Below, in pieces: positions 17,177-26,245 of a stretch of DNA of 64,000 bases. The notes under the pieces were generated by a model, which saw nothing but the letters and a program-made list of their open reading frames with translations, had not been told where the DNA came from and did not search any database. Made by a program: the position numbers and the translations under genes. Positions within the stretch are counted from its first letter, which is position 1. Each line of letters begins with the position of its first letter. The stretch comes from an uncultured Alcaligenaceae bacterium (GTDB lineage Bacteria > Pseudomonadota > Gammaproteobacteria > Burkholderiales > Burkholderiaceae_B), in NCBI GenBank assembly GCA_937952975.1, contig CALFXX010000123.1, positions 8,042-72,041 on the forward strand, written 5' to 3'.

Positions 17177-18412
17177 ATGACAGCACCATTAGCCGGTATT
17201 AAAGTTGTTGAAATTAGTGTTGCAATGGCGGGCCCGTTTTGCGGCATGCTCTTGGGTGATTATGGCGCGGATGTCGTCAAGATAGAACGCACAGTCACCG
17301 GTGACGATAGCCGTGTGTGGGCGCCTTACTTCCATGATTCGATGAGTTACTACTACGCCGCGGCAAACCGCAATAAGCGCGGTATGGCGATTGATCTGAA
17401 ATCACCTGAAGGGGTAGCGATTGCACGCAAGCTGATCGAAGAGGCCGATGTCTTTGTGCATAACTATCGCATGGGAGCGCTCGATCGTTTGGGGCTCGAT
17501 TACGAAAGTTTATCTAAGGTGAACCCTCGTCTTGTTTATTGCGCAATCAGTGGCTTTGGCGCCACAGGGCCTTTAAGCCGAGAGCCAGCCAATGATCTGT
17601 TCATGCAGGCTTATGCCGGATCAATGAGTATCACCGGTGATCCAGAGGGTAGCCCCGCCAAGATGGGCATGTCGGTGGCTGACGTCGGTGCAGGGATGTT
17701 CGGTACGATTGGCATCATGATGGCGCTCGAGACTCGTCATCGTACAGGCCGTGGACAGCGTGTCGACACGTCTTTGCTCGAAGGCCACATGTCGATGCTC
17801 GCACAGTTCTTCACGCGATATTTCTCAAGTGGCGAAGTGCCTGGTCCCAGTGGGAGTGGTTCGCTGGGCAGTCCAACCTATCGCGCCTATCAGGCGAGCG
17901 ATCAGTGGCTTGTGATCTCGTCATTCAATCAGCGGATGTGGAAAGGTTTATGCACCGTACTTGAGCGACCTGAGTGGGTAGAGGATCCAAGATTTTTGAA
18001 CCCCGAGATGCGTTCGTTGAATCGTCCTTTGTTGATCCAGTTGATCGGCGACATCATCATCACTCAACCTCTCGCGCATTGGCAAGCGCGTTTGATTGAG
18101 CAAGATGTGCCTTGTTCACCCGTCAATACGATCGATAAAGTTGTCGTGCAACCTCAAGTATTGGCGCGCGATATGGTGCACGAGATGGATCTTGACGGTT
18201 TGGGCAAAATCGCAATGGCGGGCTTGCCAATTAAATTCAGTGACTCGCCTGGTGAAATTCGTTTGCCACCACCGCGCTTAGGCCAGCATACGGCTGAAGT
18301 GATGGCGACAGCTGGTTACAGCGCTGAGCAAATTCAGGCACTCGCAGCGCAAGGTACGATTGGGTTAGACCCAGGTTGGGTAAAGGTACCCAAAGTGGGC
18401 CAGTCGGCATAA
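17177..18412 (+). CDS. CaiB/BaiF family type III CoA-transferase
   Basis: This 411-aa type III CoA-transferase has LAGIKVVEISVAMAGPFCGM at the start, LGDYGADVVKIE, an RNKRGMAIDLK segment and the catalytic Asp (D140) in NDLFMQAYAG. It moves CoA from a donor thioester to a free acid without an ATP cost; the acid is unknown. An ATG at 17171 is also in frame, but GAAAGAG is spaced correctly only for 17177. It is the last plus-strand gene before a converging operon. Confidence 0.9.
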   Translation: MTAPLAGIKVVEISVAMAGPFCGMLLGDYGADVVKIERTVTGDDSRVWAPYFHDSMSYYYAAANRNKRGMAIDLKSPEGVAIARKLIEEADVFVHNYRMGALDRLGLDYESLSKVNPRLVYCAISGFGATGPLSREPANDLFMQAYAGSMSITGDPEGSPAKMGMSVADVGAGMFGTIGIMMALETRHRTGRGQRVDTSLLEGHMSMLAQFFTRYFSSGEVPGPSGSGSLGSPTYRAYQASDQWLVISSFNQRMWKGLCTVLERPEWVEDPRFLNPEMRSLNRPLLIQLIGDIIITQPLAHWQARLIEQDVPCSPVNTIDKVVVQPQVLARDMVHEMDLDGLGKIAMAGLPIKFSDSPGEIRLPPPRLGQHTAEVMATAGYSAEQIQALAAQGTIGLDPGWVKVPKVGQSA

Positions 18413-18453
18413 GCGCATGTGAAAGTCATTTGGCATGTGAGTGAGTTTCTCGA

Positions 18454-18471
18454 GCGTCTTTTGAAAGACGC
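18454..18471. other. Perfect short hairpin between convergent genes
   Basis: GCGTCTTTTGAAAGACGC is self-complementary, an 8-bp stem around a 2-base centre. It lies between the convergent CoA-transferase and old-yellow-enzyme genes. No U tract follows on either strand, so it is only a possible Rho-dependent end or transcript stabiliser. Confidence 0.4.
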
Positions 18472-18497
18472 CCGGGCATTCGCGCCGAGCGCCCACG

Positions 18498-19574
18498 TTA
18501 ATCAGCAATAAACCCTGGCCGCGGTTTTAAGCGATTGATAAATACTGGCTGTAAGCCCACGCTGAGTAAATGCGCCGATGTTGTCGGTAAGCGCTTTGGT
18601 TGCCAGGCTGGGTTCTCGATGTCTTTGGGCCAATTGGGATTCAAAATTGCGGAACGCCCCAAGGCAATCACATCAGCACCAAGGTCTAATACCTTCTGAG
18701 CATCTTGACGATCCCAAATGTGCCCTGCGGTAAACAGAGGTAAATCAGCCGGGATCACGCGCTTGAAAATATCTAAGGGGTGCTCGGCAGGTCGTTTGAT
18801 TGACTGCTTAAAGGCATCCCATAAAGATATATGTAAAAAATCTATGCCATCATCGGTAAGCCATTTCGCGAGTTGAAGGCTTTCGTCTAAATCGATGCCG
18901 CGTGCGTTGCCACCGTCTTCGGGCGAAATCCTAACGCCTACGACAAAGTCTTTGGGTACACGCGCGCGAACCGCTTGCATTGTTCTTCGTAAGAGTCGCG
19001 CGCGGTTTTCGTATGAACCGCCCCATTGATCGGTACGCCGATTTTCAGTCGTGCTTAAAAACTGCGTAAACAGATAGCCATGCGCACCGTGAATTTCAAT
19101 GCCGTCCATCTTCGCTGCATGCGCACGTACAGCTGCCTGTGCAAAATCTTCGATGACTTGCTCAAGCTCTTGCTCGGTTGCCGCACGGGCGCCACTCGGG
19201 CCGCCATCACTTGCGCTGATGGGTTGTCCACCACAGACCGTTTGATCTGCGCGCAAGCCACCATGAAAAATTTGCATCAAGGCTAGGCTCTTGCGTTGAT
19301 GCATTGCATCGGCGAGCCGCGTTAAACCCGGCAGCTGCGCATCTTCAGAAATCCCGAGTGCACCCGGCCAGCCTTGACCAAGCTTTGAAACGTGAGCCGC
19401 GCATGACGTAATAATGCCAAAGCCGCCTTCGGCTCTGAGGTTTAGCCAATGCAACTCTTCATCACTGAGGGTTCCATCTGCATGACTTTGTGAATTTGTC
19501 AGCGCCGCGAGCGCTAAGCGGTTCGGTGCCCAAACACCGTTACGAAAACGAAAAGGTTCGAGAAGGTTTTTCAT
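18498..19574 (-). CDS. NADH:flavin oxidoreductase, old yellow enzyme family
   Basis: This 358-aa FMN barrel protein starts LLEPFRFRNGVWAPNRLALAAL. IHGAHGYLFTQFLS (about 161-174) gives the substrate His pair, followed by NRRTDQWGGSYENRARLL. ALGRSAILNPNWPKDIE (about 308-324) binds the FMN phosphate. It should reduce an alpha,beta-unsaturated carbonyl. Its start overlaps the TctA stop by four bases, so it is the last gene of the twelve-gene minus-strand operon. It is shorter than and clearly different from the other OYE homologue 1.4 kb away. Confidence 0.9.
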   Translation of the reverse strand: MKNLLEPFRFRNGVWAPNRLALAALTNSQSHADGTLSDEELHWLNLRAEGGFGIITSCAAHVSKLGQGWPGALGISEDAQLPGLTRLADAMHQRKSLALMQIFHGGLRADQTVCGGQPISASDGGPSGARAATEQELEQVIEDFAQAAVRAHAAKMDGIEIHGAHGYLFTQFLSTTENRRTDQWGGSYENRARLLRRTMQAVRARVPKDFVVGVRISPEDGGNARGIDLDESLQLAKWLTDDGIDFLHISLWDAFKQSIKRPAEHPLDIFKRVIPADLPLFTAGHIWDRQDAQKVLDLGADVIALGRSAILNPNWPKDIENPAWQPKRLPTTSAHLLSVGLQPVFINRLKPRPGFIAD

Positions 19575-21097
19575 TCAGAGCTCTCTGGAATAATTTTTTT
19601 AATTTTGATGCCGAGCACACGCGCTGCAAGTTGGCGCAGAGGCTCAAGCAGCAAGACTGCAATGACTAAGATCCAAATGACAATCGCGATTGGGCTGGTA
19701 TAGAACACCGACACTTCACCCAAGCTCATAAACAGCCCTTCGCGCATGTGCTTTTCGATCAACGGCCCCAGTACCAGGCCAACGACCATCGGCGCTAATT
19801 GAAACTCAAGCTTGCGCAAGGTGTAGCCGATTACAGCCACGACAAGCAACATGCCTACATCGAGCATGCTGTTACGTACGCTATAGCAACCAATCGAAGC
19901 CATCATTAAAATCACGGGCAAGAAAATATGATTTGGCACACGAAGCAAGCTGACCCAAAGACTGACGAGTGGCACGTTTAAAATAACGAGCATGACGTTG
20001 CCGACAAGCATCGAAGCAATCACACCCCAAAAGACTTGAGGATGCGCGGTCATCATCATTGGGCCTGGCTGCACACCATGCACCATCATGGCGGCAAGCA
20101 TCAGGGCCGTGACTGGACCAAACGGGATGCCGAGTGCGAGTAACGGCACCATCGACGAGGTGGCTGCAGCGTTGTTCGCGGTCTCAGGGCCGGCCACGCC
20201 TTCGATCGCACCCTCACCAAGTTCGTGTTTGTATTTTGAGACACCTTTCTCAAGCCGGTAGGCCGCAAAGCTCGCTAGTGTTGCAGAAGGGCCTGGTAGC
20301 AGGCCAAAGATAAACCCTAAAATTGTGCCCCGTCCAAACGGAGCAACAGACCGACTCCATTCTTTGCGCGAAGGAAACATATCGCGTAGTTTGACGGGTA
20401 AGGGCTTGACTTGCGTCTGAAGCGTTTCGACTACGCTCATAATTTCGGCAATGCCATAGAGCCCGACAACGAGAGCGACGAGTTCAACGCCAAGTGTTAA
20501 GTCGGCTAAACCAAAGGTAAACCGATCTTGACCGGTCACTGCTTCCTGACCAACCGTACTGAGTATTAAGCCAATCGCCATCGGAAAAATCCCTGCGGCG
20601 AGTGACCCACCTGAAATCCTTGAAAACAAAAGCAAGCCGCCGGCAGTCAATGCAAAAAACTCCGCTGGCCCAAACAGTAAACCCACTTCGGCTAGGGCTG
20701 GCGCAAAGAGCATCACGCCCATCACCGAGATCACGCCACCGACAAATGAGCCGGCGGCTACGATTGTTAATACTGCACCTGCACGGCCTTTCTTGGTGAG
20801 CTTATAGCCATCAATACAGGTAATCACAGAAGCCGACTCGCCTGGCATATTGACTAAAATCGCCGTCGTCGAACCCCCGTACATCGCACCATAAAACATA
20901 CCTGCCATCATGATCAGACCGCTTGTTGGATCGAGCGAATAGCTTAGCGGCAAGATCATTGCGATTCCTGCTGTGGGGCCTAAGCCCGGCAAGACACCAA
21001 TCAAAGTTCCGGCCAGTGCTCCAACCAACGCAGCCAGCAGATTGTTAAAGGTAAACGCAACGCTCAGGCCGTAAAAAATTCCGTCAAGTGCATCCAT
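19571..21097 (-). CDS. tctA: Tripartite tricarboxylate transporter large permease TctA
   Basis: This 508-aa membrane protein has about eleven to twelve hydrophobic segments. GVLPGLGPTAGIAMILPLSY (about 38-57) and YGGSTTAILVNMPGE (about 73-87) are the TctA signatures. GIPFGPVTALMLAAMMVHGV near residue 330 is the second repeat. It forms the translocation channel of a cation-driven importer for tricarboxylates or similar acids. It is encoded with TctB, and a Bug receptor lies next in the operon, so this transporter is complete. Confidence 0.95.
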   Translation of the reverse strand: MDALDGIFYGLSVAFTFNNLLAALVGALAGTLIGVLPGLGPTAGIAMILPLSYSLDPTSGLIMMAGMFYGAMYGGSTTAILVNMPGESASVITCIDGYKLTKKGRAGAVLTIVAAGSFVGGVISVMGVMLFAPALAEVGLLFGPAEFFALTAGGLLLFSRISGGSLAAGIFPMAIGLILSTVGQEAVTGQDRFTFGLADLTLGVELVALVVGLYGIAEIMSVVETLQTQVKPLPVKLRDMFPSRKEWSRSVAPFGRGTILGFIFGLLPGPSATLASFAAYRLEKGVSKYKHELGEGAIEGVAGPETANNAAATSSMVPLLALGIPFGPVTALMLAAMMVHGVQPGPMMMTAHPQVFWGVIASMLVGNVMLVILNVPLVSLWVSLLRVPNHIFLPVILMMASIGCYSVRNSMLDVGMLLVVAVIGYTLRKLEFQLAPMVVGLVLGPLIEKHMREGLFMSLGEVSVFYTSPIAIVIWILVIAVLLLEPLRQLAARVLGIKIKKIIPESSE

Positions 21098-21118
21098 AAA
21101 GATCGAGACCTATTATTT

Positions 21119-21592
21119 TTAAAAGGAGATTGCGAAAGACGGCATTGGCACTTTGAGCAAGTAGATAAAGCAAAAATAGATCACCCCTGTCATCAGCGCT
21201 GCGTAGGCACCGCAACGCCACCAAGAGAGCGTCGATAAGAGCCGCATCAAAAGTAGGGCGAAGGCCCAGCTGCTGAGTGAATAGCCTAACCACGGCATCG
21301 CAGTGAAGTAGAGGGCGAGTAAAGCAATCAGTTTGAACAAACGCGTGCGGTCTTGCCCGACAGGTAGTTCGATGCCGTCGCTCGATGGTGTTTGCCAGCC
21401 TTCCCATACGGTCGCTAGGCTGGCAAAGCACATGATGGCGCCAACTAAGACCGGAAATAAGCCAGCGCCTGGCGCGTCCATTTCTCCTAGCGGCAGCTGG
21501 GTTGCCATCGCAAGATACCCTGCCGACAGCAAAAGCCCAAACCCGCCCGTTGACAGGTACGCGGTGCGTTTTGAAATGGAAGAACTAGTCAT
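21119..21592 (-). CDS. tctB: Tripartite tricarboxylate transporter small permease TctB
   Basis: This 157-aa protein has four hydrophobic segments, the TctB pattern: LSTGGFGLLLSAGYLAMA near the start, APGAGLFPVLVGAIMCFASL, then two helices near the C-terminus (LIALLALYFTAMPWLGYSLSS, MTGVIYFCFIYLLKVPMPSF). It pairs with TctA, whose start is 21 bp downstream. Sequence conservation in TctB is low, so assignment rests on size, topology, the APGxGLFP motif and position. Confidence 0.9.
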   Translation of the reverse strand: MTSSSISKRTAYLSTGGFGLLLSAGYLAMATQLPLGEMDAPGAGLFPVLVGAIMCFASLATVWEGWQTPSSDGIELPVGQDRTRLFKLIALLALYFTAMPWLGYSLSSWAFALLLMRLLSTLSWWRCGAYAALMTGVIYFCFIYLLKVPMPSFAISF

Positions 21593-21602
21593 AAGTTATT
21601 TT

Positions 21603-22598
21603 TCAAGGTTTTTGATCGAGTAACTTCAGTAGTTCAGTAAAGGTTTGTGTATCGCGCACGATTTCTGCGCCAAGAGCTTCGGGGCTTTTGGGTTCGAGGG
21701 CGTACCCTTCTTTTGCAAATGTTGCGTACTCGGGGCTGTTGATCACTTGCGCTGAGGCACTGACTAATTTGTCAAACACTTCTTTGGGCAAGCCTTTGGG
21801 TGCCATGACATAAAACTGGGCTGATAGCGTTGTAAGGTAGCCTTGATCGATGGTTGAAGTGGCCTCAGGCACAGGGTCGTAGACCCCCTTTTTAAAGACG
21901 GCAAGCACCCTCACTTTACCCGCTTGAACCTGGCCCGGAATACCGACCGCACCGGTAAAGAGCGTGGCTTCGACGCGATTACCCAGCAGCGCTAACAATG
22001 CTTCGCCGCTGCCGCCGGTGAAGGGAATCGTACGCAGCTTGAGCCCGCTATTTTTGTTGAATTCTTGGGCGACTAAATCTGGGACGGTACGTAAGCCCGA
22101 TACTGATGCGCGTACCTTATTCGGGTTACTTTTTACATGCGCTAAAAATTCGTCTAACGTTTTCCAAGGTGAATCTGCACGTACAACCAGAATGACTGGC
22201 ATCTCACCAAGCTTGGCGATCGGTTGGTACGCGTCAGGTGTTTTGAAGGTCAGGCCTTGGTTGACAAGGGGTTGGTACGCCAAAATACTGTTCGTGCCCA
22301 GGCCGATTGTGTAGCCATCTGGTTTGGCGCGTGCAATGATGCCAAAGCCAATTGTCCCTGAGCCACCGGGTTTGTTTTCGACATTGACTTCGACGCCTAA
22401 TACTTTTTCAAGTTGAGCGGCATACTGTCGAGAAATTGGATCGGTAGAGCCTGCCGGCCCATAGGGCACGATAAAGGTAATGGGGCGATTCGGATAGGCT
22501 TGAGCCCACGTGCTGACGGGTACATAGCAAAGGATGGCCGTAACGACTAAACGCAAAAACTTTCGGTACGAAAAGGTAGCGTAAGAACAGCGTTGCAT
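21603..22598 (-). CDS. Bug/TctC-type periplasmic receptor of the TctAB system
   Basis: This 331-aa protein has a signal peptide ending TWAQ, then AYPNRPITFIVPYGPAGSTDPISRQ. AKPDGYTIGLG (about 91-101) and IPFTGGSGEALLALLGN (about 191-207) follow. Its gene is 10 bp upstream of tctB, so it is the best candidate for the cognate receptor of this TctAB permease. A good ribosome site (AAGGGATCGCC) precedes ATG 22598. The CoA-transferase stop lies 10 bp upstream. Confidence 0.93.
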   Translation of the reverse strand: MQRCSYATFSYRKFLRLVVTAILCYVPVSTWAQAYPNRPITFIVPYGPAGSTDPISRQYAAQLEKVLGVEVNVENKPGGSGTIGFGIIARAKPDGYTIGLGTNSILAYQPLVNQGLTFKTPDAYQPIAKLGEMPVILVVRADSPWKTLDEFLAHVKSNPNKVRASVSGLRTVPDLVAQEFNKNSGLKLRTIPFTGGSGEALLALLGNRVEATLFTGAVGIPGQVQAGKVRVLAVFKKGVYDPVPEATSTIDQGYLTTLSAQFYVMAPKGLPKEVFDKLVSASAQVINSPEYATFAKEGYALEPKSPEALGAEIVRDTQTFTELLKLLDQKP

Positions 22599-22608
22599 GG
22601 CGATCCCT

Positions 22609-23964
22609 TTAACGGTCTACACCCATTATGCTGCGGTAGTCTTTGTCTACAGCTGAAAGCGTACCCAAGCGCAGCATCATTTCGGTGTCCATCGTGCCCG
22701 ACAAGCCTGGGTTGGTGGGCAGGTCACACACAACTTTATTGGCTTTGATCTCAGCAATCTGCTCTGCTGTCATCCCCAGTATGTCGCGCAAGATCGCATC
22801 ATTATCTTCACCAAAGCGTGGCCCCGATTTCTTGATATGTGCATCCCGAAAGCGTAGCCGGTAAGGGCGACCGATAATCGGGCGTGGGCCAATTGGCGCC
22901 GGGTGTTCGACGCGCTCATAAAAACCGCGGTGTTGCAGGTGTTCGTTAATGAAAAGGTCTTTACTGTTCAATACTGGGCCGCTTGCGATGTCTTGCGCTT
23001 GCAAGATAGAAGTCAACTCATTGACCTCACGAGAAAGCGTCCACGCTGCGACCAGCGCGTTGAGCTCTGCGCGGTGAGTGCGTCTTGCAGCGGCGGTCGC
23101 GTAACGTATATCTTGTGCGAGCGCAGGTTGACCCATCAACGCAGCAAGCTTAGCCCAACGTTCATCCGAGTCAACGGTGATCGCAATCCATTGATCGTTT
23201 CCGCTCGCGCGATATAAATTACTCGGCACGTGTTCAAGGTCTTCATTGCCAATGCGAGGGCGGTCTGTGCCGTCGAGTTGCTTTTGTATCAGCGCCTCAG
23301 GGATAAGCGAGAGCCCCAGTTGATACATGCCGCAGTCGATCCATTGACCTTGCCCAGTCTTGCGCATGTGTACGATCGCAGCCCATAGGGCGTTCATGCC
23401 AGCCCAGCAGGCGATAAAGTCCGGATAAGATTGGCCGACTTTCCACGGCTTATCACCTTCATAGCCAGTGTAGAAAGTCACGCCCATGGTCGCTTCAAGT
23501 GTTGTGCCTTGACTAGGAAAAGCGGACCAAGGCCCGCTCGAACCATAGCCAGTGTTCGACAACATAATAAGTGAGGGTTTAATTTTTTTGAGCTCGTCGT
23601 AATTTAAGCCCCACTTGCGCATCACGCGAGGTGTGTAGTTTTCAAGCACGATGTCACTTTTTCGAACCAGATCTCGAAAGATTTCTTGGCCCTTCTCTTG
23701 GCCCAAATCAAGTGCTAACGAGCGCTTACCTCGATTGACGACATAAAAAATACCTGAACGATTCCAGGGGTCTTGCGCTGGATCGTTATCAAGATAGGGC
23801 CCAAAGGCGCGACCGCGTGTTTGATCAAGTTTGTGTGGCGCTTCGATCTTGATGATTTCGGCACCGAGATCACTCAAGAGCCCAGCCATATAAGGCACAG
23901 CAAAGACATACGACAAATCTAGAACCCGAACACCCTCTAAAGGAAGCTTCTTTTTCTTTTCCAT
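22609..23964 (-). CDS. CaiB/BaiF type III CoA-transferase homologue lacking the catalytic Asp
   Basis: This 451-aa protein is a family III CoA-transferase by fold signatures: LEGVRVLDLSYVFAVPYMAGLLSDLGAEIIKIEAP, NRGKRSLALDL and NTGYGSSGPW. At the position of the nucleophilic Asp it reads SQGTTLEATMG (Gly at residue 153, codon at 23506-23508), while the neighbouring CoA-transferase reads SDLTLQAMSG. It therefore probably cannot form the acyl-aspartyl intermediate and may be a structural partner of the next gene. It is about 40-50 residues longer than its neighbour, mainly at the C-terminus. The two genes are two bases apart. Confidence 0.87.
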   Translation of the reverse strand: MEKKKKLPLEGVRVLDLSYVFAVPYMAGLLSDLGAEIIKIEAPHKLDQTRGRAFGPYLDNDPAQDPWNRSGIFYVVNRGKRSLALDLGQEKGQEIFRDLVRKSDIVLENYTPRVMRKWGLNYDELKKIKPSLIMLSNTGYGSSGPWSAFPSQGTTLEATMGVTFYTGYEGDKPWKVGQSYPDFIACWAGMNALWAAIVHMRKTGQGQWIDCGMYQLGLSLIPEALIQKQLDGTDRPRIGNEDLEHVPSNLYRASGNDQWIAITVDSDERWAKLAALMGQPALAQDIRYATAAARRTHRAELNALVAAWTLSREVNELTSILQAQDIASGPVLNSKDLFINEHLQHRGFYERVEHPAPIGPRPIIGRPYRLRFRDAHIKKSGPRFGEDNDAILRDILGMTAEQIAEIKANKVVCDLPTNPGLSGTMDTEMMLRLGTLSAVDKDYRSIMGVDR

Positions 23965-23966
23965 GA

Positions 23967-25172
23967 TTAATGTCCCGCCGTTGCTGCAGCATCAAGGCTT
24001 GAAAGTTCGACAGGACTCAAGCCGAGCTGTGTGACTAGGATTTCGTGTCGATGCTCATCGAGCATCGGCGAGCGTCGTCGTACCTTTGTCGGCGTGACAG
24101 AAAGTTTAGTGAGCTCTGCTGGAAACTGTAAGTGTGTGTTAGTGGCTGGATGTTCAACTTCGGCGAAAGCTTGACGTTCATTTAGATGCTCGCAGTTCAG
24201 CAGATCGTCTGCGCTTTGCACCATGCCAATCAATATCCTTTTTGAAGCGCCGGCCAAAAACACTTCTTTGGCATCGCGGTCTTGCACGCACTCTTCAAGT
24301 AACGCACGCACTTCAGGCACGCGTTTCTCACGCTGCGGTGGGCTGGCAAATCTAGGCTCACGAAATTCTGGGCGACCAAACAAGTCGGCGAGCGTTTCAA
24401 AGGGGGCACCTCCACCCGTTTGAAACGCTAAAAAACCTTTGCGTGCAGCGATAGGTTCGCCGGCAAATGGATCTTGAACAACAGCACGGCGACCCTGCAC
24501 GGCGCCTAAGAAACCGTAATACGACTGGTTCAAGACCAGTTCTGAGGCAAGGCATTCATGAATCGATACATCGACGTGCTCGCCAAATTGATCGACTTGT
24601 GCGGCGCTGTACGCCATCGTCGAGGCATAGGCTGCGGTCAATCCGGCGCAATAGAACGATTGCGACAAGCCATGCTTGAGCGGTTCGCGATCGACTTGCC
24701 CGCTAATGGCCATAATCCCACTCATCGCTTGCAAGGTGAGATCGCTGGCGCGGTAATGTGCATAAGGACCTGTTTGGCCGAAATTAGTGACTGACGTCAC
24801 AACGAGTGTAGGGTTCCACTCAAGCAGTTGGTCAACGCTATAGCCCCAGCTTTCAAGTCGTCCGGGTTTGAAGCTTTCGATGACAATATCGCTTTGTTCG
24901 ATCAGCTTGCGCATAATCGGTCTACTCGACGCTAAGCGCAGGTCAAGTGCAACACTGCGTTTGTTCCAGTTTAAATATTGAAACAGCAGGCTTTGTTCGG
25001 CCGCGGCGGCATCGGTTTTCAAGGGCGCAAGATAGCGCGCAAAGTCACCCTTGCCAGGTTGTTCAACTTTAATAACATCCGCACCATAGTCACCTAGCAG
25101 CCGGGCCGCAAAGGGCCCGGCAATACCGTGACTGAGGTCCAGAACGCGGACGCCCTGTAACGCTTGTTGCAT
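23967..25172 (-). CDS. CaiB/BaiF type III CoA-transferase (catalytic)
   Basis: This 401-aa protein has LQGVRVLDLSHGIAGPFAARLLGDYGADVIKVEQPG at the N-terminus, NWNKRSVALDLR, and an intact catalytic Asp, D144, in SDLTLQAMSGIM. It should activate a carboxylic acid by CoA transfer. It lies two bases from a paralogue lacking that Asp and 11 bp from a MaoC-type hydratase, suggesting a two-subunit transferase feeding the hydratase and acyl-CoA dehydrogenases of the same operon. The substrate is not known. Confidence 0.9.
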   Translation of the reverse strand: MQQALQGVRVLDLSHGIAGPFAARLLGDYGADVIKVEQPGKGDFARYLAPLKTDAAAAEQSLLFQYLNWNKRSVALDLRLASSRPIMRKLIEQSDIVIESFKPGRLESWGYSVDQLLEWNPTLVVTSVTNFGQTGPYAHYRASDLTLQAMSGIMAISGQVDREPLKHGLSQSFYCAGLTAAYASTMAYSAAQVDQFGEHVDVSIHECLASELVLNQSYYGFLGAVQGRRAVVQDPFAGEPIAARKGFLAFQTGGGAPFETLADLFGRPEFREPRFASPPQREKRVPEVRALLEECVQDRDAKEVFLAGASKRILIGMVQSADDLLNCEHLNERQAFAEVEHPATNTHLQFPAELTKLSVTPTKVRRRSPMLDEHRHEILVTQLGLSPVELSSLDAAATAGH

Positions 25173-25183
25173 ACGAACCCTAC

Positions 25184-25666
25184 TTAGGCTGCAGGTGGAA
25201 CAAAGGGATAGGGTACGGGTTGACCATCTTTGTAAGGTAAGGCAACCGTAGCCGTGCCAGGCGTTGATTCTTTACCCGCATCGTTAATGATGCCGAGCTC
25301 GATATCAATCAAGCCATAACCCGGCCCTTCGCGCTTGCCAGTCACTCGGCCCCAGACGCGCACAGTTTCTTCAACGATGTTCATCGCACGAAACTGAAAA
25401 CTGGCTTTCCAAGCCCAGCCATTTGGGCCAGCCCAGTCGGCAAGCATTTGCATCACGAACTGTTGCTTGAGCGAACCGTTGATGAGTAGCCCTGGCAGCT
25501 TGTCATGTTCCATTGCAAAGGGCTTGTCGTAGTGAATCTTGTGCCAGTTTTCCATGGCCGCCGACCAGCGCATTAAATGTGCTGTCGTCAGAGGTCCTTT
25601 TTCAAGACCGGGGATGTCGAAGCCAATCGCGACATCTTCAAAATTAGGAGTCGTACCGAGTGCCAT
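25184..25666 (-). CDS. MaoC-like hydratase, hot-dog subunit (HTD2 type)
   Basis: This 160-aa single hot-dog protein has the HTD2/mesaconyl-CoA hydratase-type motif ENWHKIHYDKPFA (about 35-47), with the catalytic His retained, then LPGLLINGSLKQQF over the central helix. It should hydrate a trans-2-enoyl-CoA. It is half the size of a double hot-dog hydratase, and the next gene, one base away, encodes the other half. The two probably form a heteromer. The ATG at 25666 lies just downstream of TCCGGAGAAAATAAT. Confidence 0.85.
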   Translation of the reverse strand: MALGTTPNFEDVAIGFDIPGLEKGPLTTAHLMRWSAAMENWHKIHYDKPFAMEHDKLPGLLINGSLKQQFVMQMLADWAGPNGWAWKASFQFRAMNIVEETVRVWGRVTGKREGPGYGLIDIELGIINDAGKESTPGTATVALPYKDGQPVPYPFVPPAA

Positions 25667-25667
25667 A

Positions 25668-26198
25668 TTATTTTCTCCGGATTTGTGTGCGACGGGTGCG
25701 GATCAACAGTTCACCCTCACCATTTCGAAACTCTGTCTCTGTGACCACTAACACGATTGGCCCTTTGCTTGTTTCTTTTTCGCTAATGTCTGCGTAGCTT
25801 GAAGTTTGGCTGACGGTTTCGCCGTGACGCGCGTAACGAAAAAATTCAATTTCTGAGCCGCCGTTTAGTAGCGCATAGCCTTTGAGAGGCTCAAGCGCGG
25901 GTAAGCCGCCCGAGCTCGTTGCAGCGACGATGCCATCAAAGTCTGCGTTGCGTGCATTGGCTTGAATTGGGTCTGGTACACCGAAGGCGCGTCGCGCCAG
26001 GTGTGTTGGAAAGAGCGGTGGTGCAACCGGACCGCCATAACGCGCATTGTTGGCACAGGGCTTATCAAAGATCGGATCTTCATACATGATCGCTTGTGCG
26101 TAACGACGCACGGCACCACGTTCAACGGAATCACACGCGATCTCAGTCGTGGATTTCATTCCGATATATTTTTTTAGTGAGTCGGAAAGGGCGGACAT
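25668..26198 (-). CDS. MaoC-type FAS1-like dehydratase, N-terminal-domain subunit
   Basis: This 176-aa protein matches the N-terminal MaoC (FAS1-like dehydratase) domain: VERGAVRRYAQAIMYEDPIFD (about 25-45), ARYGGPVAPPLFPTHLAR (about 52-69), then LNGGSEIEFFRYARHGETV. These domains give the non-catalytic or half-site partner of a two-domain enoyl-CoA hydratase. It sits one base upstream of the single hot-dog hydratase gene; a fused version of the same domain order occurs at 55849-56994. A Bug gene is 47 bp upstream. Confidence 0.85.
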   Translation of the reverse strand: MSALSDSLKKYIGMKSTTEIACDSVERGAVRRYAQAIMYEDPIFDKPCANNARYGGPVAPPLFPTHLARRAFGVPDPIQANARNADFDGIVAATSSGGLPALEPLKGYALLNGGSEIEFFRYARHGETVSQTSSYADISEKETSKGPIVLVVTETEFRNGEGELLIRTRRTQIRRK

Positions 26199-26245
26199 TT
26201 GTAATCTCCCAAGGTGGTAAAAGAATGACGTTTACTGAATTTGGA

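Noticed and set aside
18454..18471. Hairpin considered as Rho-independent terminator
   Set aside because: The stem is perfect, but there is no T run on either side, so it is listed only as a hairpin.
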